Of a DNA stretch of 64,000 nt, positions 49,102-57,635 are shown piece by piece. This stretch comes from Streptococcus suis (GTDB taxonomy: Bacteria > Bacillota > Bacilli > Lactobacillales > Streptococcaceae), in contig NZ_POPB01000254.1 in NCBI RefSeq assembly GCF_002964045.1, positions 1-64,000 on the forward strand, read 5' to 3'. Under the pieces are notes generated by a model. The model was given only the letters and a program-made list of their open reading frames with translations, was not told the origin of the DNA and ran no database searches. The translations under genes were made by a program, and so were the position numbers. Each line of letters begins with the position of its first letter. Within the stretch, counting starts at the first letter, position 1.

Positions 49102-52100
49102 ATGTCAGATAAGTTTCAACTCTTGCTACAACAAATCGGAATGCCTCTTGATGCACGACAATCAGGGGCTTTTTCGACTGCAACGATTGAGAAAGTGGTC
49201 TTGCACAAGGTCAGCAAGCTCTGGGAATTTACCTTCCGTTTTGAAAAGCCCTTGCCGCTGGTGGATTACCAACTTTTTAAAGCTCGATTGAAGACAGAAT
49301 TTGAAAAGGTGGGCAATAAGATTCAATTTTCTATTGTCAGTGATGCGGAAAGTTTTGAAGCGGGCTTAGTAGAGGCCTATTATCCAGAGGCTTTTACGGA
49401 AGATTTGTGCCAGAGTGCAGGCTTCAAGGCTCTTTTTCAGTCTTTGGAGGTTGTTTATCGGGAGAATACTCTGTGGATAAAGGGACCTGAAACTATTGAT
49501 ACCGTTCATTTTCGGAAAAATCACCTGCCAAATCTTGTGGAGCAATACAAGCGATTTGGTTTTGGCAATCTTGCGGTGGACATTGAAGTTTGTCAGGAGA
49601 TGACGCAGCAGCAGGCTGCGGTCTTCCATGCGCAGAATGAGGAAATTTACCAGCAGGCCAATGAGGAAAATCTGGCGGCCCTTGAACAACTGGCTCAAAT
49701 GGCGCCACCACCAGAGGCAGCTCAGCCATTTGTCCCAGAATATAAGAAAAATCGTCCGGCCAAGGTCACTATTGAAAAAGCTGAGATTACGCCTATGATT
49801 GAGGTGGATAGTGAGGAGAACCGGATTGTCTTTGAGGGGCTGGTATTTGAGGTCGAGCAGAAGACGACCAAGACGGGGCGGGTCATTATCAACTTTAAGA
49901 TGACCGACTATACTTCGTCCTTTACCTTGCAGAAGTGGGCTAAGAATGAGGAAGAGGCCCAGAAGTTTGATATGGTCAAAAAGGGCAACTGGCTGCGGGT
50001 GCGTGGAAATGTGGAAACCAATAATTTCACCCGTGATTTGACTATGAATGTCCAGGAGGTCCAGGAGGTCAAGAAGGAAATCCGTAAGGATCTCATGCCT
50101 GAGGGGGAGAAGCGGGTCGAGTTTCATGCCCATACCAACATGTCTACCATGGATGCCCTGCCTGCCGTTGAGGACTTGGTGGCGCGTGCTGCGGCTTGGG
50201 GACACAAGGCGGTGGCCATTACTGACCACGGCAATGTTCAATCCTTCCCCCATGGCTACCATGCTGCTCGTAAGGCTGGAATTAAGCCGCTCTTCGGGAT
50301 GGAGGCCAATATCGTTGAGGACTCAGTTCCCATTGTCTACAATGAAGCGGATATGGTTCTATCTGATGCGACCTATGTGGTCTTTGACGTGGAAACGACC
50401 GGTCTTTCTGCGGTCAACAATGCCCTGATTCAGATTGCAGCATCTAAGATGCACAAGGGCAATATCATTGCGGAATTTGATGAATTTATTGACCCAGGTC
50501 ACCCGCTCAGTAAATTTACGACTGAACTGACAGGGATTACAGATGAGCATGTGCGTGGTTCCAAGCCCTTGGAGCAAGTTTTGCGGGAGTTTCAGGACTT
50601 CTGTCAGGATTCCATTATGGTTGCCCACAATGCGACCTTTGACGTTGGTTTCATGAATGTCAACTACGAGCGAGCTGGCTTGCCGATCATCAGCCAACCG
50701 GTCATCGATACGCTAGAGTTTGCACGAAATCTTTATCCAGACTACAAGCGGCATGGTCTGGCAGCCTTGACCAAGCGGTTTGGTGTTGCCCTTGAGCATC
50801 ACCACATGGCCAACTACGATGCGGAGGCCACTGGTCGCCTGCTCTTTATCTTCCTAAAAGAAACCTTGGAGAAACACAATCTGACCAATCTCAACCAGCT
50901 CAATACAGAATTGGTGGCCGAGGATTCTTATAAGAAGGCCCGTGTCAAACACGCTACGCTCTACGTGGTCAATCAGGTTGGTTTGAAAAATATCTTCAAG
51001 TTGGTTTCCCTATCCAATACCAAGTATTTTGAGGGAGTGCCACGGATTCCTAGGACGGTGTTGGATGCCCACCGTGAAGGGTTGATACTGGGAACGGCCT
51101 GTCAGGAGGGCGAGGTTTTTGATGACCTGCTATCCAAGGGCTTGGATGATGCGGTCAAGACGGCTGCCTATTACGATTTTATCGAGGTCATGCCTCCTGC
51201 CCTTTATGCTCCTATGATTGCCAAGGAGCAGTTCAAGGACATGGCTGAGATTGAAGAGACAATCAAGCAGTTGATTGAGGTGGGGCGTCGGGCTGGTCTG
51301 CCAGTTCTGGCGACAGGAAATGTCCACTATATTGACCCAGAAGAAGAGATTTATCGGGAAATTATTGTCCGTGCTCTAGGTCAAGGGGCACCGATTAACT
51401 GGACCATCGGAAATGGTGAGAATGCTCAACCAGCTCCTCTGCCTAAGGCTCACTTTAGAACGACCAGTGAGATGTTGGACGAGTTTGCTTTCTTGGGAGA
51501 AAGTCTGGCGCGTGAGATTGTCATTACCAATCCCAATGCTATGCTCGATCGTTTTGAAGATGTTCAGGTGGTCAAGACTGACCTCTACACGCCTTATATT
51601 GAGAAGGCCGAGGAAACGGTTGCGGAATTGACCTATCAAAAAGCTTTTGAAATTTATGGCAATCCTCTACCGGATATTATCGATCTGCGGATTGAGAAGG
51701 AATTGACGTCTATTTTGGGGAATGGCTTTGCCGTGATTTACCTGGCTTCGCAGATGTTGGTGCAACGGTCAAATGAGCGGGGCTACCTGGTGGGTTCACG
51801 GGGGTCTGTCGGATCTAGTTTCGTTGCGACCATGATTGGGATTACCGAAGTAAACCCTATGCCTCCTCACTATGTCTGTCCAAATTGTCAACACAGTGAA
51901 TTTATCACAGACGGCTCCTACGGTTCAGGTTTTGACCTGCCAGATAAGGACTGTGAAGAATGCGGCACCAAGTATAAAAAAGATGGTCAGGACATTCCCT
52001 TTGAAACCTTCCTTGGTTTCGATGGAGACAAGGTTCCCGATATTGACTTGAACTTCTCAGGGGATGACCAACCGTCTGCCCATTTGGATGTTCGGGATAT

Positions 52101-53493
52101 TTTCGGTGAAGAAAATGCCTTCCGTGCAGGAACGGTAGGAACGGTAGCGGCCAAGACTGCCTATGGTTTCGTCCGAGGCTATGAGCGAGATTATGGCAAA
52201 TTCTACCGTGATGTGGAAGTGGAACGCTTGGCTGCTGGCGCAGCTGGTGTCAAACGGACGACTGGTCAGCACCCAGGGGGAATTATCGTATTCCCTGACT
52301 ACATGGATGTTTATGATTTTACGCCTGTCCAGTATCCTGCCGATGATGTGACGGCCAACTGGCAGACCACCCACTTTAACTTCCACGATATTGATGAAAA
52401 CGTCTTGAAACTCGATGTCCTGGGACACGATGATCCGACCATGGTTCGCAAGTTGCAGGACTTGTCGGGCATTGATCCGCAGACTATTCCTGCTGACGAC
52501 AAGGGAGTAATGGCCCTCTTTTCTGGTACGGAAATTTTGGGAGTTACCCCAGAGCAGATTGGGACGCCGACAGGTATGCTGGGTATTCCTGAGTTTGGAA
52601 CCAACTTTGTACGGGGCATGGTGGAGGAAACAAAACCGACCACCTTTGCGGAACTCTTGCAGCTGTCCGGTCTATCCCACGGTACAGACGTATGGTTGGG
52701 TAATGCCCAGGACTTGATTAAGGCAGGAATTGCCGACCTATCCACCGTTATCGGTTGTCGGGATGACATCATGGTTTACCTCATGCACGCAGGTTTACCG
52801 CCTAAGATGGCCTTTAACATCATGGAACGGGTGCGGAAGGGCATGTGGCTCAAGATTTCCGAGGAAGAGCGAAATGGCTATATCCAAGCTATGAAGGACA
52901 ACAAGGTGCCGGACTGGTATATCGAATCCTGTGGAAAGATCAAGTACATGTTCCCCAAAGCCCATGCGGCTGCCTATGTTATGATGGCCCTGCGGGTTGC
53001 CTACTTTAAGGTTCACTATCCAATCTACTACTATTGTGCTTACTTCTCTATTCGTGCCAAGGCCTTTGATTTGGCAACCATGTCCGGTGGCTTGGAACGA
53101 GTTAAGTCCAAGATGGAAGAAATTGCCCTCAAGAAGAAAAACAATGAGGCCTCAAACGTTGAGCAGGATCTCTATACCACACTTGAATTGGTCAATGAAA
53201 TGTTGGAACGTGGCTTCAAGTTCGGCAAATTGGATCTTTACAAGTCTCATGCGACCGACTTCTTGATTGAAGACGATACCCTCATCCCACCATTTGTCGC
53301 TATGGATGGTCTGGGAGAAAACGTTGCTAAGCAGCTTGTAACGGCGCGTGCGGAAGGAGAATTCCTCTCTAAGACAGAACTCCGTAAGCGAGGCGGTCTA
53401 TCCAGCACCCTCGTTGAAAAAATGGATGAGATGGGCATTCTGGGCAAAATGCCAGAAGATAACCAGCTCAGTCTCTTTGATGATTTGTTTTAA
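49102..53493 (+). CDS. polC: DNA polymerase III alpha subunit, PolC type
   Basis: 1463-aa replicative polymerase of Gram-positives. In order: N-terminal domains, OB fold (residues about 230-330), PHP half ([10 protein letters not shown], about 339), inserted 3'-5' exonuclease (V-F-D-V-E-T-T-G, about 426), second PHP half, polymerase with a zinc motif (C-P-N-C...C-E-E-C, about 930-960) and catalytic Asp in P-D-I-D-L-N-F-S-G (about 978), then the tail (Q-L-S-L-F-D-D-L-F) with the beta-clamp-binding motif. Full length. AAAGGAAA precedes the ATG. Confidence 0.97.
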   Translation: MSDKFQLLLQQIGMPLDARQSGAFSTATIEKVVLHKVSKLWEFTFRFEKPLPLVDYQLFKARLKTEFEKVGNKIQFSIVSDAESFEAGLVEAYYPEAFTEDLCQSAGFKALFQSLEVVYRENTLWIKGPETIDTVHFRKNHLPNLVEQYKRFGFGNLAVDIEVCQEMTQQQAAVFHAQNEEIYQQANEENLAALEQLAQMAPPPEAAQPFVPEYKKNRPAKVTIEKAEITPMIEVDSEENRIVFEGLVFEVEQKTTKTGRVIINFKMTDYTSSFTLQKWAKNEEEAQKFDMVKKGNWLRVRGNVETNNFTRDLTMNVQEVQEVKKEIRKDLMPEGEKRVEFHAHTNMSTMDALPAVEDLVARAAAWGHKAVAITDHGNVQSFPHGYHAARKAGIKPLFGMEANIVEDSVPIVYNEADMVLSDATYVVFDVETTGLSAVNNALIQIAASKMHKGNIIAEFDEFIDPGHPLSKFTTELTGITDEHVRGSKPLEQVLREFQDFCQDSIMVAHNATFDVGFMNVNYERAGLPIISQPVIDTLEFARNLYPDYKRHGLAALTKRFGVALEHHHMANYDAEATGRLLFIFLKETLEKHNLTNLNQLNTELVAEDSYKKARVKHATLYVVNQVGLKNIFKLVSLSNTKYFEGVPRIPRTVLDAHREGLILGTACQEGEVFDDLLSKGLDDAVKTAAYYDFIEVMPPALYAPMIAKEQFKDMAEIEETIKQLIEVGRRAGLPVLATGNVHYIDPEEEIYREIIVRALGQGAPINWTIGNGENAQPAPLPKAHFRTTSEMLDEFAFLGESLAREIVITNPNAMLDRFEDVQVVKTDLYTPYIEKAEETVAELTYQKAFEIYGNPLPDIIDLRIEKELTSILGNGFAVIYLASQMLVQRSNERGYLVGSRGSVGSSFVATMIGITEVNPMPPHYVCPNCQHSEFITDGSYGSGFDLPDKDCEECGTKYKKDGQDIPFETFLGFDGDKVPDIDLNFSGDDQPSAHLDVRDIFGEENAFRAGTVGTVAAKTAYGFVRGYERDYGKFYRDVEVERLAAGAAGVKRTTGQHPGGIIVFPDYMDVYDFTPVQYPADDVTANWQTTHFNFHDIDENVLKLDVLGHDDPTMVRKLQDLSGIDPQTIPADDKGVMALFSGTEILGVTPEQIGTPTGMLGIPEFGTNFVRGMVEETKPTTFAELLQLSGLSHGTDVWLGNAQDLIKAGIADLSTVIGCRDDIMVYLMHAGLPPKMAFNIMERVRKGMWLKISEEERNGYIQAMKDNKVPDWYIESCGKIKYMFPKAHAAAYVMMALRVAYFKVHYPIYYYCAYFSIRAKAFDLATMSGGLERVKSKMEEIALKKKNNEASNVEQDLYTTLELVNEMLERGFKFGKLDLYKSHATDFLIEDDTLIPPFVAMDGLGENVAKQLVTARAEGEFLSKTELRKRGGLSSTLVEKMDEMGILGKMPEDNQLSLFDDLF

Positions 53494-53498
53494 ACTTG

Positions 53499-53533
53499 TT
53501 CACTGTTTCTTTGGAAGCAGTGAATTTTTTTTT
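53499..53533 (+). terminator. polC terminator
   Basis: TTCACTG-tttctttggaag-CAGTGAATTTTTTTTT. Confidence 0.75.
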
Positions 53534-53553
53534 AAAAAAAGAAGTCAAAACTC

Positions 53554-53582
53554 TTGACTAATGTTTTTGATAGGGATATAAT
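53554..53582 (+). promoter_or_regulatory. Nitroreductase promoter
   Basis: TTGACT (53554-53559) and TATAAT (53577-53582), 17-bp spacer: near-consensus. Confidence 0.8.
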
Positions 53583-53584
53583 CT

Positions 53585-53612
53585 CTACATAGTGATAAAA
53601 GCTACTATGTAG
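53585..53612. promoter_or_regulatory. Perfect 9-bp inverted repeat (operator) at the nitroreductase start
   Basis: CTACATAGT and ACTATGTAG with a 10-bp centre, directly after the -10 and over the transcript start. Placement fits a repressor site; the regulator is not in the window. Confidence 0.6.
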
Positions 53613-53637
53613 TAACAATTAGAAAAGAGGAAATCCT

Positions 53638-54240
53638 ATGTCAAACTTTGCAAAACTTCAAGAAACTCGTCGTTCTATCTATGCACTTGGTAAAGAATTG
53701 CCAGTATCAAACGAAGAAGTAGTAGCGCTTGTAGAAAAAGCTATGAAAGAATCACCATCAGCTTTCAACTCACAATCAAGCCGTGCAGTTGTACTTTTCG
53801 GTGCTGAATCAGATGCTTTCTGGAACGAAATTGCCTACAGCGAATTGGAAAAAGTAACACCTGCAGAAGCTTTTGAAGCAACAAAAGGTCGCTTGGCTAG
53901 CTTTGCGTCAGGTGCTGGTACTATCTTGTTCTTCGAAGACCAAGATGTGGTCAAAGGCTTGCAAGAAAGCTTCCCACTTTATGCTGAAAACTTCCCAATC
54001 TGGTCTGAACAAGCTCACGGTATCAACTTGTACGCAGTATGGTTGGCTTTCGCTGAGAAAAATATCGGCATGAACGTACAACACTACAACCCATTGGTTG
54101 ACGCACAAGTTGCAGAAAAATACGGTATCCCAGCTAACTGGAAACTCCGTGCACAAGCACCATTCGGAAGCATCGCAGCTCCAGCAGCAGACAAAGACTA
54201 TATGGCGGATAGTGACCGTGTAAAGGTTTTTGGTAACTAG
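53638..54240 (+). CDS. Nitroreductase family protein
   Basis: 200-aa FMN flavoprotein of the fatty-acid-repression/nitroreductase group. R-R-S-I-Y-A-L-G-K at the start and P-S-A-F-N-S-Q-S-S-R-A bind FMN; W-S-E-Q-A-H-G-I-N-L follows. It likely reduces quinones or nitro compounds with NAD(P)H. The strong promoter with an inverted repeat at +1 points to induction by a small molecule or stress. GAGGAAA precedes the ATG; a hairpin repeat follows the stop. Confidence 0.9.
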   Translation: MSNFAKLQETRRSIYALGKELPVSNEEVVALVEKAMKESPSAFNSQSSRAVVLFGAESDAFWNEIAYSELEKVTPAEAFEATKGRLASFASGAGTILFFEDQDVVKGLQESFPLYAENFPIWSEQAHGINLYAVWLAFAEKNIGMNVQHYNPLVDAQVAEKYGIPANWKLRAQAPFGSIAAPAADKDYMADSDRVKVFGN

Positions 54241-54342
54241 TATTCTTCGAAAATTGGAAATATCCGTTGTCAGCTTACCTTGGTGAACTTCAGTTCAACC
54301 TTCGGCTTCGCTTCCTAAGCTATTTTCAATTTTCATTGAATA
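54240..54342. repeat. Hairpin repeat element, copy 2
   Basis: Starts at the nitroreductase stop (GTATTCTTCGAAAATTGG) and ends TTTTCATTGAATAC, with inverted ends as in 34512-34615. The core CCGTTGT, GGTGAACTTCAGTTC and CTTCGCTTCCTA is shared. A partial third piece (GTTGAAAATATTCGTTGTC) follows at about 54377. Confidence 0.75.
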
Positions 54343-54437
54343 CATAAAACTTACAGTTTGCTTTATTGCGTTGGCAGTTGAAAATATTCGTTGTCAATCT
54401 GTCCAGGTGAGTGTAAGACTGTCGGATAGATTCTGAG

Positions 54438-54465
54438 ACTTCCTGTATCAGCAGGAAGTTTTTTT
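54438..54465 (+). terminator. Terminator before pepS
   Basis: ACTTCCTG-tatc-AGCAGGAAGTTTTTTT, closing the nitroreductase unit. Confidence 0.8.
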
Positions 54466-54527
54466 GTCAGTTTAGCTTCAAAATATGATACAATAATAGG
54501 GTATTTCAAAGTACAAAGGAGAAAATC

Positions 54528-55769
54528 ATGGTATTACCAAATTTTAAAGAAAATCTCGCTAAATATGCTAAACTCTTGGTTTCAACAGGTATCAATGTCC
54601 AACCTGGACACACGGTGCAGTTGACAATCGGTGTAGAACAGGCTGAGTTGGCACGTTTGATTGTCAAAGAAGCTTACGCTCACGGTGCTAAGGAAGTCTT
54701 GGTCAACTGGTTGGACGATGTGATTGCGCGTGAACGTTTGGTCAATGTCGATGTGGAACTCTTGGAACAAGTTCATCCACAACGTGTTACTGAAATGAAC
54801 TACCTCTTGGAGCGCAAGGCAAGCCGTTTGGTGGTCTTGTCTGATGATCCAGGTGCTTACGATGGCGTTGATCCAGAGAAATTGTCTCGCAACGCTCGTG
54901 CACTCAGCCAAGCTTTGCAGCCAATGCGTCAAGCAACGCAAGCTAACAAGGTTAGTTGGACACTTGGTGCAGCCTCTGGTTTGGAATGGGCTAAAAAAGT
55001 CTTCCCAAATGCAGCCTCTGACGAAGAGGCAGTGGACCTCCTTTGGGATCAAATCTTCAAGACTTGCCGTATCTACGAAGAAGATCCAATCAAGGCTTGG
55101 GAAGAGCACGAGGCACGCTTGGTGGCTAAGGCTAAGGTCCTTAACGACGAGCAGTTTGTCAAATTGCACTATACAGCACCAGGAACTGACCTTGTTCTCG
55201 GTATGCCGAAAAACCACTTGTGGGAAGCGGCTGGTTCGGTCAATGCCCAAGGTGAGAAGTTTATCGCCAACATGCCAACAGAAGAGGTCTTCACAGCACC
55301 TGACTACCGTGTGGCAGACGGCTATGTCACATCAACAAAACCACTCAGCTACAACGGTAACATCATCGAAGGCATCAAAGTAACTTTTAAAGATGGTGAA
55401 ATTGTGGATGTAACTGCTGAAAAAGGCGATGAAGTTATGAAGAAATTGGTCTTTGACAACGCTGGAGCGCGTGGTCTTGGTGAAGTTGCCCTTGTTCCAG
55501 ACAAGAGCCCGATTTCTCAATCTGGCGTTACTTTCTTCAACACTCTTTTTGATGAAAACGCCTCAAACCACTTGGCGATTGGTCAAGCCTATGCCTTCTC
55601 TATCGAAGGTGGTACAGAAATGAGCCAAGAAGAGCTCAAAGAAGCAGGACTTAACCGTTCAGATGTCCATGTGGACTTCATGATTGGTTCTAACAAGATG
55701 AACATTGACGGTATCCGTGAAGACGGTACCCGTGTGCCAATCTTCCGTGACGGTGAATGGGCTATCTAA
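54528..55769 (+). CDS. pepS: Aminopeptidase PepS, family M29
   Basis: 413-aa cytosolic metallo-aminopeptidase that removes N-terminal residues from peptides. Typical M29 stretches: W-L-D-D-V-I-A-R-E, E-D-P-I-K-A-W-E-E-H, E-V-F-T-A-P-D, and the C-terminal H-V-D-F-M-I-G with metal ligands. AAAGGAG precedes the ATG; TACAAT near 54490 is the -10. Confidence 0.93.
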   Translation: MVLPNFKENLAKYAKLLVSTGINVQPGHTVQLTIGVEQAELARLIVKEAYAHGAKEVLVNWLDDVIARERLVNVDVELLEQVHPQRVTEMNYLLERKASRLVVLSDDPGAYDGVDPEKLSRNARALSQALQPMRQATQANKVSWTLGAASGLEWAKKVFPNAASDEEAVDLLWDQIFKTCRIYEEDPIKAWEEHEARLVAKAKVLNDEQFVKLHYTAPGTDLVLGMPKNHLWEAAGSVNAQGEKFIANMPTEEVFTAPDYRVADGYVTSTKPLSYNGNIIEGIKVTFKDGEIVDVTAEKGDEVMKKLVFDNAGARGLGEVALVPDKSPISQSGVTFFNTLFDENASNHLAIGQAYAFSIEGGTEMSQEELKEAGLNRSDVHVDFMIGSNKMNIDGIREDGTRVPIFRDGEWAI

Positions 55770-55777
55770 TGATATTT

Positions 55778-55955
55778 GAATGAAACTGGGCAAAAAGCCC
55801 AGGATCACTTCTCAGAGTTCGTATCAACATCTCAGCGCAGTGGTTGATTGGTAGATTTGTTCGTGTTTTGCACTCCAAATCTGACCTAATCAACTGTGCG
55901 GGGGTGGGAAGACGAACTCTTTTTGACCTAGTCGAGTTCTTTCCCACTCCCATTT
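55778..55955. repeat. Intergenic repeat with a long stem
   Basis: CTGGGCAAAAAGCCCAG is a small hairpin; then a ~24-bp arm CGCAGTGGTTGATTGGTAGA pairs, with mismatches, with an arm ending AATCAACTGTGCG (about 55836-55900). AGTTCGT and ACGAACT flank it. It looks like a known type of streptococcal intergenic element and has no open frame. Confidence 0.55.
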
Positions 55956-55977
55956 TGTAAATAAGGAGGAATACGGA

Positions 55978-56211
55978 ATGTTATCAAGTATAATTGCGGG
56001 TGCCATTATTGGCTTGATTGCTGGGGCTTTGACCTCATCAGATGACCGTCGTGGCTGTCTTGGAAATATCATCCTTGGACTTGCAGGTTCATGGATTGGA
56101 CAACTGCTCTTTGGTGACTGGGGTCCACAGTTTGCTGGTATGGCTTTGGTACCGTCAGTCTTTGGAGCAGTATTGCTGGTGGCGATTTTTTCTAGTAGTC
56201 GAAAAAGCTAG
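55978..56211 (+). CDS. GlsB/YeaQ/YmgE family membrane protein
   Basis: 77-aa protein with three membrane segments, Gly/Ala-rich (I-A-G-A-I-I-G-L-I-A-G-A-L), of the transglycosylase-associated/GlsB family linked to stress in other bacteria; no activity is established. AAGGAGG precedes the ATG. Confidence 0.88.
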   Translation: MLSSIIAGAIIGLIAGALTSSDDRRGCLGNIILGLAGSWIGQLLFGDWGPQFAGMALVPSVFGAVLLVAIFSSSRKS

Positions 56212-56220
56212 ATAGGAAGT

Positions 56221-56292
56221 AAACTATAGTTTCATGAAGGTTTAAAAAATGAATAAATGGCATTTTATGAAAGAAAAATGAAACTATTAGTT
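56221..56292. promoter_or_regulatory. Pair of AAACTATAGTTT-type motifs upstream of rgg
   Basis: AAACTATAGTTT (56221-56232, perfect palindrome) and TGAAACTATTAGTT (56279-56292) start 60 bp apart, upstream of the TATAAT at 56324-56329. The same pair recurs after rgg. Confidence 0.5.
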
Positions 56293-56363
56293 AAACCACC
56301 TCCCAAAAGATAGCAAAGTCGGTTATAATAGATGACATAGATATACAGAAAGGGAGGAATCCT

Positions 56364-57290
56364 ATGTCAGATTTGCATCCATTTGGCCGTACTTTTAAAG
56401 AATTGAGAGAAAAGCGAGGATTATCTCTAAAGGAAGCGGCTGGAAGTATTGTGAGTCCACAATTTCTCAGCCAATTTGAAAAAGAGGAGAAGGGAATCAG
56501 TGTTGAGAACTTCAGTCGTCTCCTGATTTCGATCGGTGTCACCTGGGAGGACTTTGCCTTTCGTTATCAAGGGGATAGTATCGATTACTATCTTCAAGTT
56601 TGGGCTGAAAATAGACGACAACAGGTCAACAGTCTTGATTTTCGTCAACAGTTTAATGAACAAATGGGGGATTATGTTAAGGATAATCCCGAACTCAAGC
56701 AATTAATGTTGGACTTGGTTGCATACATGTTTACAGACTATAGTAAGGGTAGCAATCTGGATAGGAAGAAGGAGATAGAAGAAAGGATGATTCATCATCT
56801 AAAAAAAATCACCTTCCTCAATGTCCTAGAACATGACTTGCATGTGCAAATTTTTCAACATTGCTCTTATGAACTCAATGAAAAAATGACACAGTTTTAT
56901 CTAGATACCTATAAAACGACCAAGAGTTTTGATACAGCTATTCAGTCCCTATTGAATCTGGGGTTTATGATCGACTACTTTTCCGAAAAAGGCTACTATC
57001 TCAAGGCTGGAACTCTGGCTGAAGAAATCAAGAATTTCCCCCACCCTGCCAAGCATTTTTTGGTGAGGGAATTATGTCGCATCGAAATGCGGGCCGTTTA
57101 CAATCTTCTACGGCAAAATGATAAGTCCGCCATCCCTCGTGCCCGAAACATCATTACCTATCTTGAAGCAGATACCAATCTCATACCCACCGAGGCCAAT
57201 ATGCGACGGCTAATCGAGTTTCGGGAAGTCTTTAATAAACTCAACAAAACCGGAATAGATTTGACCGATTCAGTCGGTCATCGATATTAG
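56364..57290 (+). CDS. Rgg/GadR/MutR family transcriptional regulator
   Basis: 308-aa regulator. N-terminal XRE-type helix-turn-helix (G-R-T-F-K-E-L-R-E-K-R-G-L-S-L-K-E-A-A) at residues about 6-60, then an all-helical repeat domain (residues about 75-290) that binds a peptide pheromone in many family members. No short hydrophobic pheromone gene is clear nearby. Repeated motifs before and after the gene suggest self-control and control of the LPXTG gene downstream. AGGGAGG precedes the ATG. Confidence 0.9.
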   Translation: MSDLHPFGRTFKELREKRGLSLKEAAGSIVSPQFLSQFEKEEKGISVENFSRLLISIGVTWEDFAFRYQGDSIDYYLQVWAENRRQQVNSLDFRQQFNEQMGDYVKDNPELKQLMLDLVAYMFTDYSKGSNLDRKKEIEERMIHHLKKITFLNVLEHDLHVQIFQHCSYELNEKMTQFYLDTYKTTKSFDTAIQSLLNLGFMIDYFSEKGYYLKAGTLAEEIKNFPHPAKHFLVRELCRIEMRAVYNLLRQNDKSAIPRARNIITYLEADTNLIPTEANMRRLIEFREVFNKLNKTGIDLTDSVGHRY

Positions 57291-57293
57291 TAA

Positions 57294-57317
57294 GGAGCAG
57301 CTTTGGCTGCTTTTTCT
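57294..57317 (+). terminator. rgg terminator
   Basis: AGCAGC-ttt-GGCTGCTTTTTCT. Confidence 0.65.
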
Positions 57318-57339
57318 ATTCCTAGAAAGAGAACTAGAT

Positions 57340-57412
57340 GAAACTATAGTTACCTGTATTGAAAAAATCAGAAGAAATTTCCGCTTTACAAGTTAAATTG
57401 AAACAATAGTTT
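57340..57412. promoter_or_regulatory. Second pair of AAAC(T/A)ATAGTT motifs
   Basis: GAAACTATAGTT (57340-57351) and GAAACAATAGTTT (57400-57412), again starting 60 bp apart, between rgg and the LPXTG gene promoter. Confidence 0.5.
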
Positions 57413-57575
57413 GCTTGGCTATTTTTAAGAAAAAAATATTTGATAGACTATTGGGGAGATCCTGTCTCATTCGTGCATTGTTCCCCCTCCAGAGATAGTG
57501 GATGTCTATCCATCAAGCAAAAGAAAAAAGCATCGAAAAGTATCTAAAAATATACAAAAAAATCCGAAAAACCGC

Positions 57576-57606
57576 TTGACAAAAGGCTTCGGGGGGGGGG
57601 TACAAT
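57576..57606 (+). promoter_or_regulatory. Promoter with a G10 tract in its spacer (probably phase variable)
   Basis: TTGACA (57576-57581) is a perfect -35, TACAAT (57601-57606) a good -10. The 19-bp spacer ends in ten consecutive G (57591-57600). Loss of two G would give the ideal 17 bp. Start codon 30 nt after the -10. Confidence 0.8.
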
Positions 57607-57635
57607 AGTATTGATACAATATAAAAGGAGCTTAT

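Noticed and set aside
57501-57578. 25-codon frame M-S-I-H-Q-A-K-E... as an Rgg pheromone gene
   Set aside because: No ribosome site, strongly charged instead of hydrophobic, and it overlaps the -35 of the LPXTG promoter.
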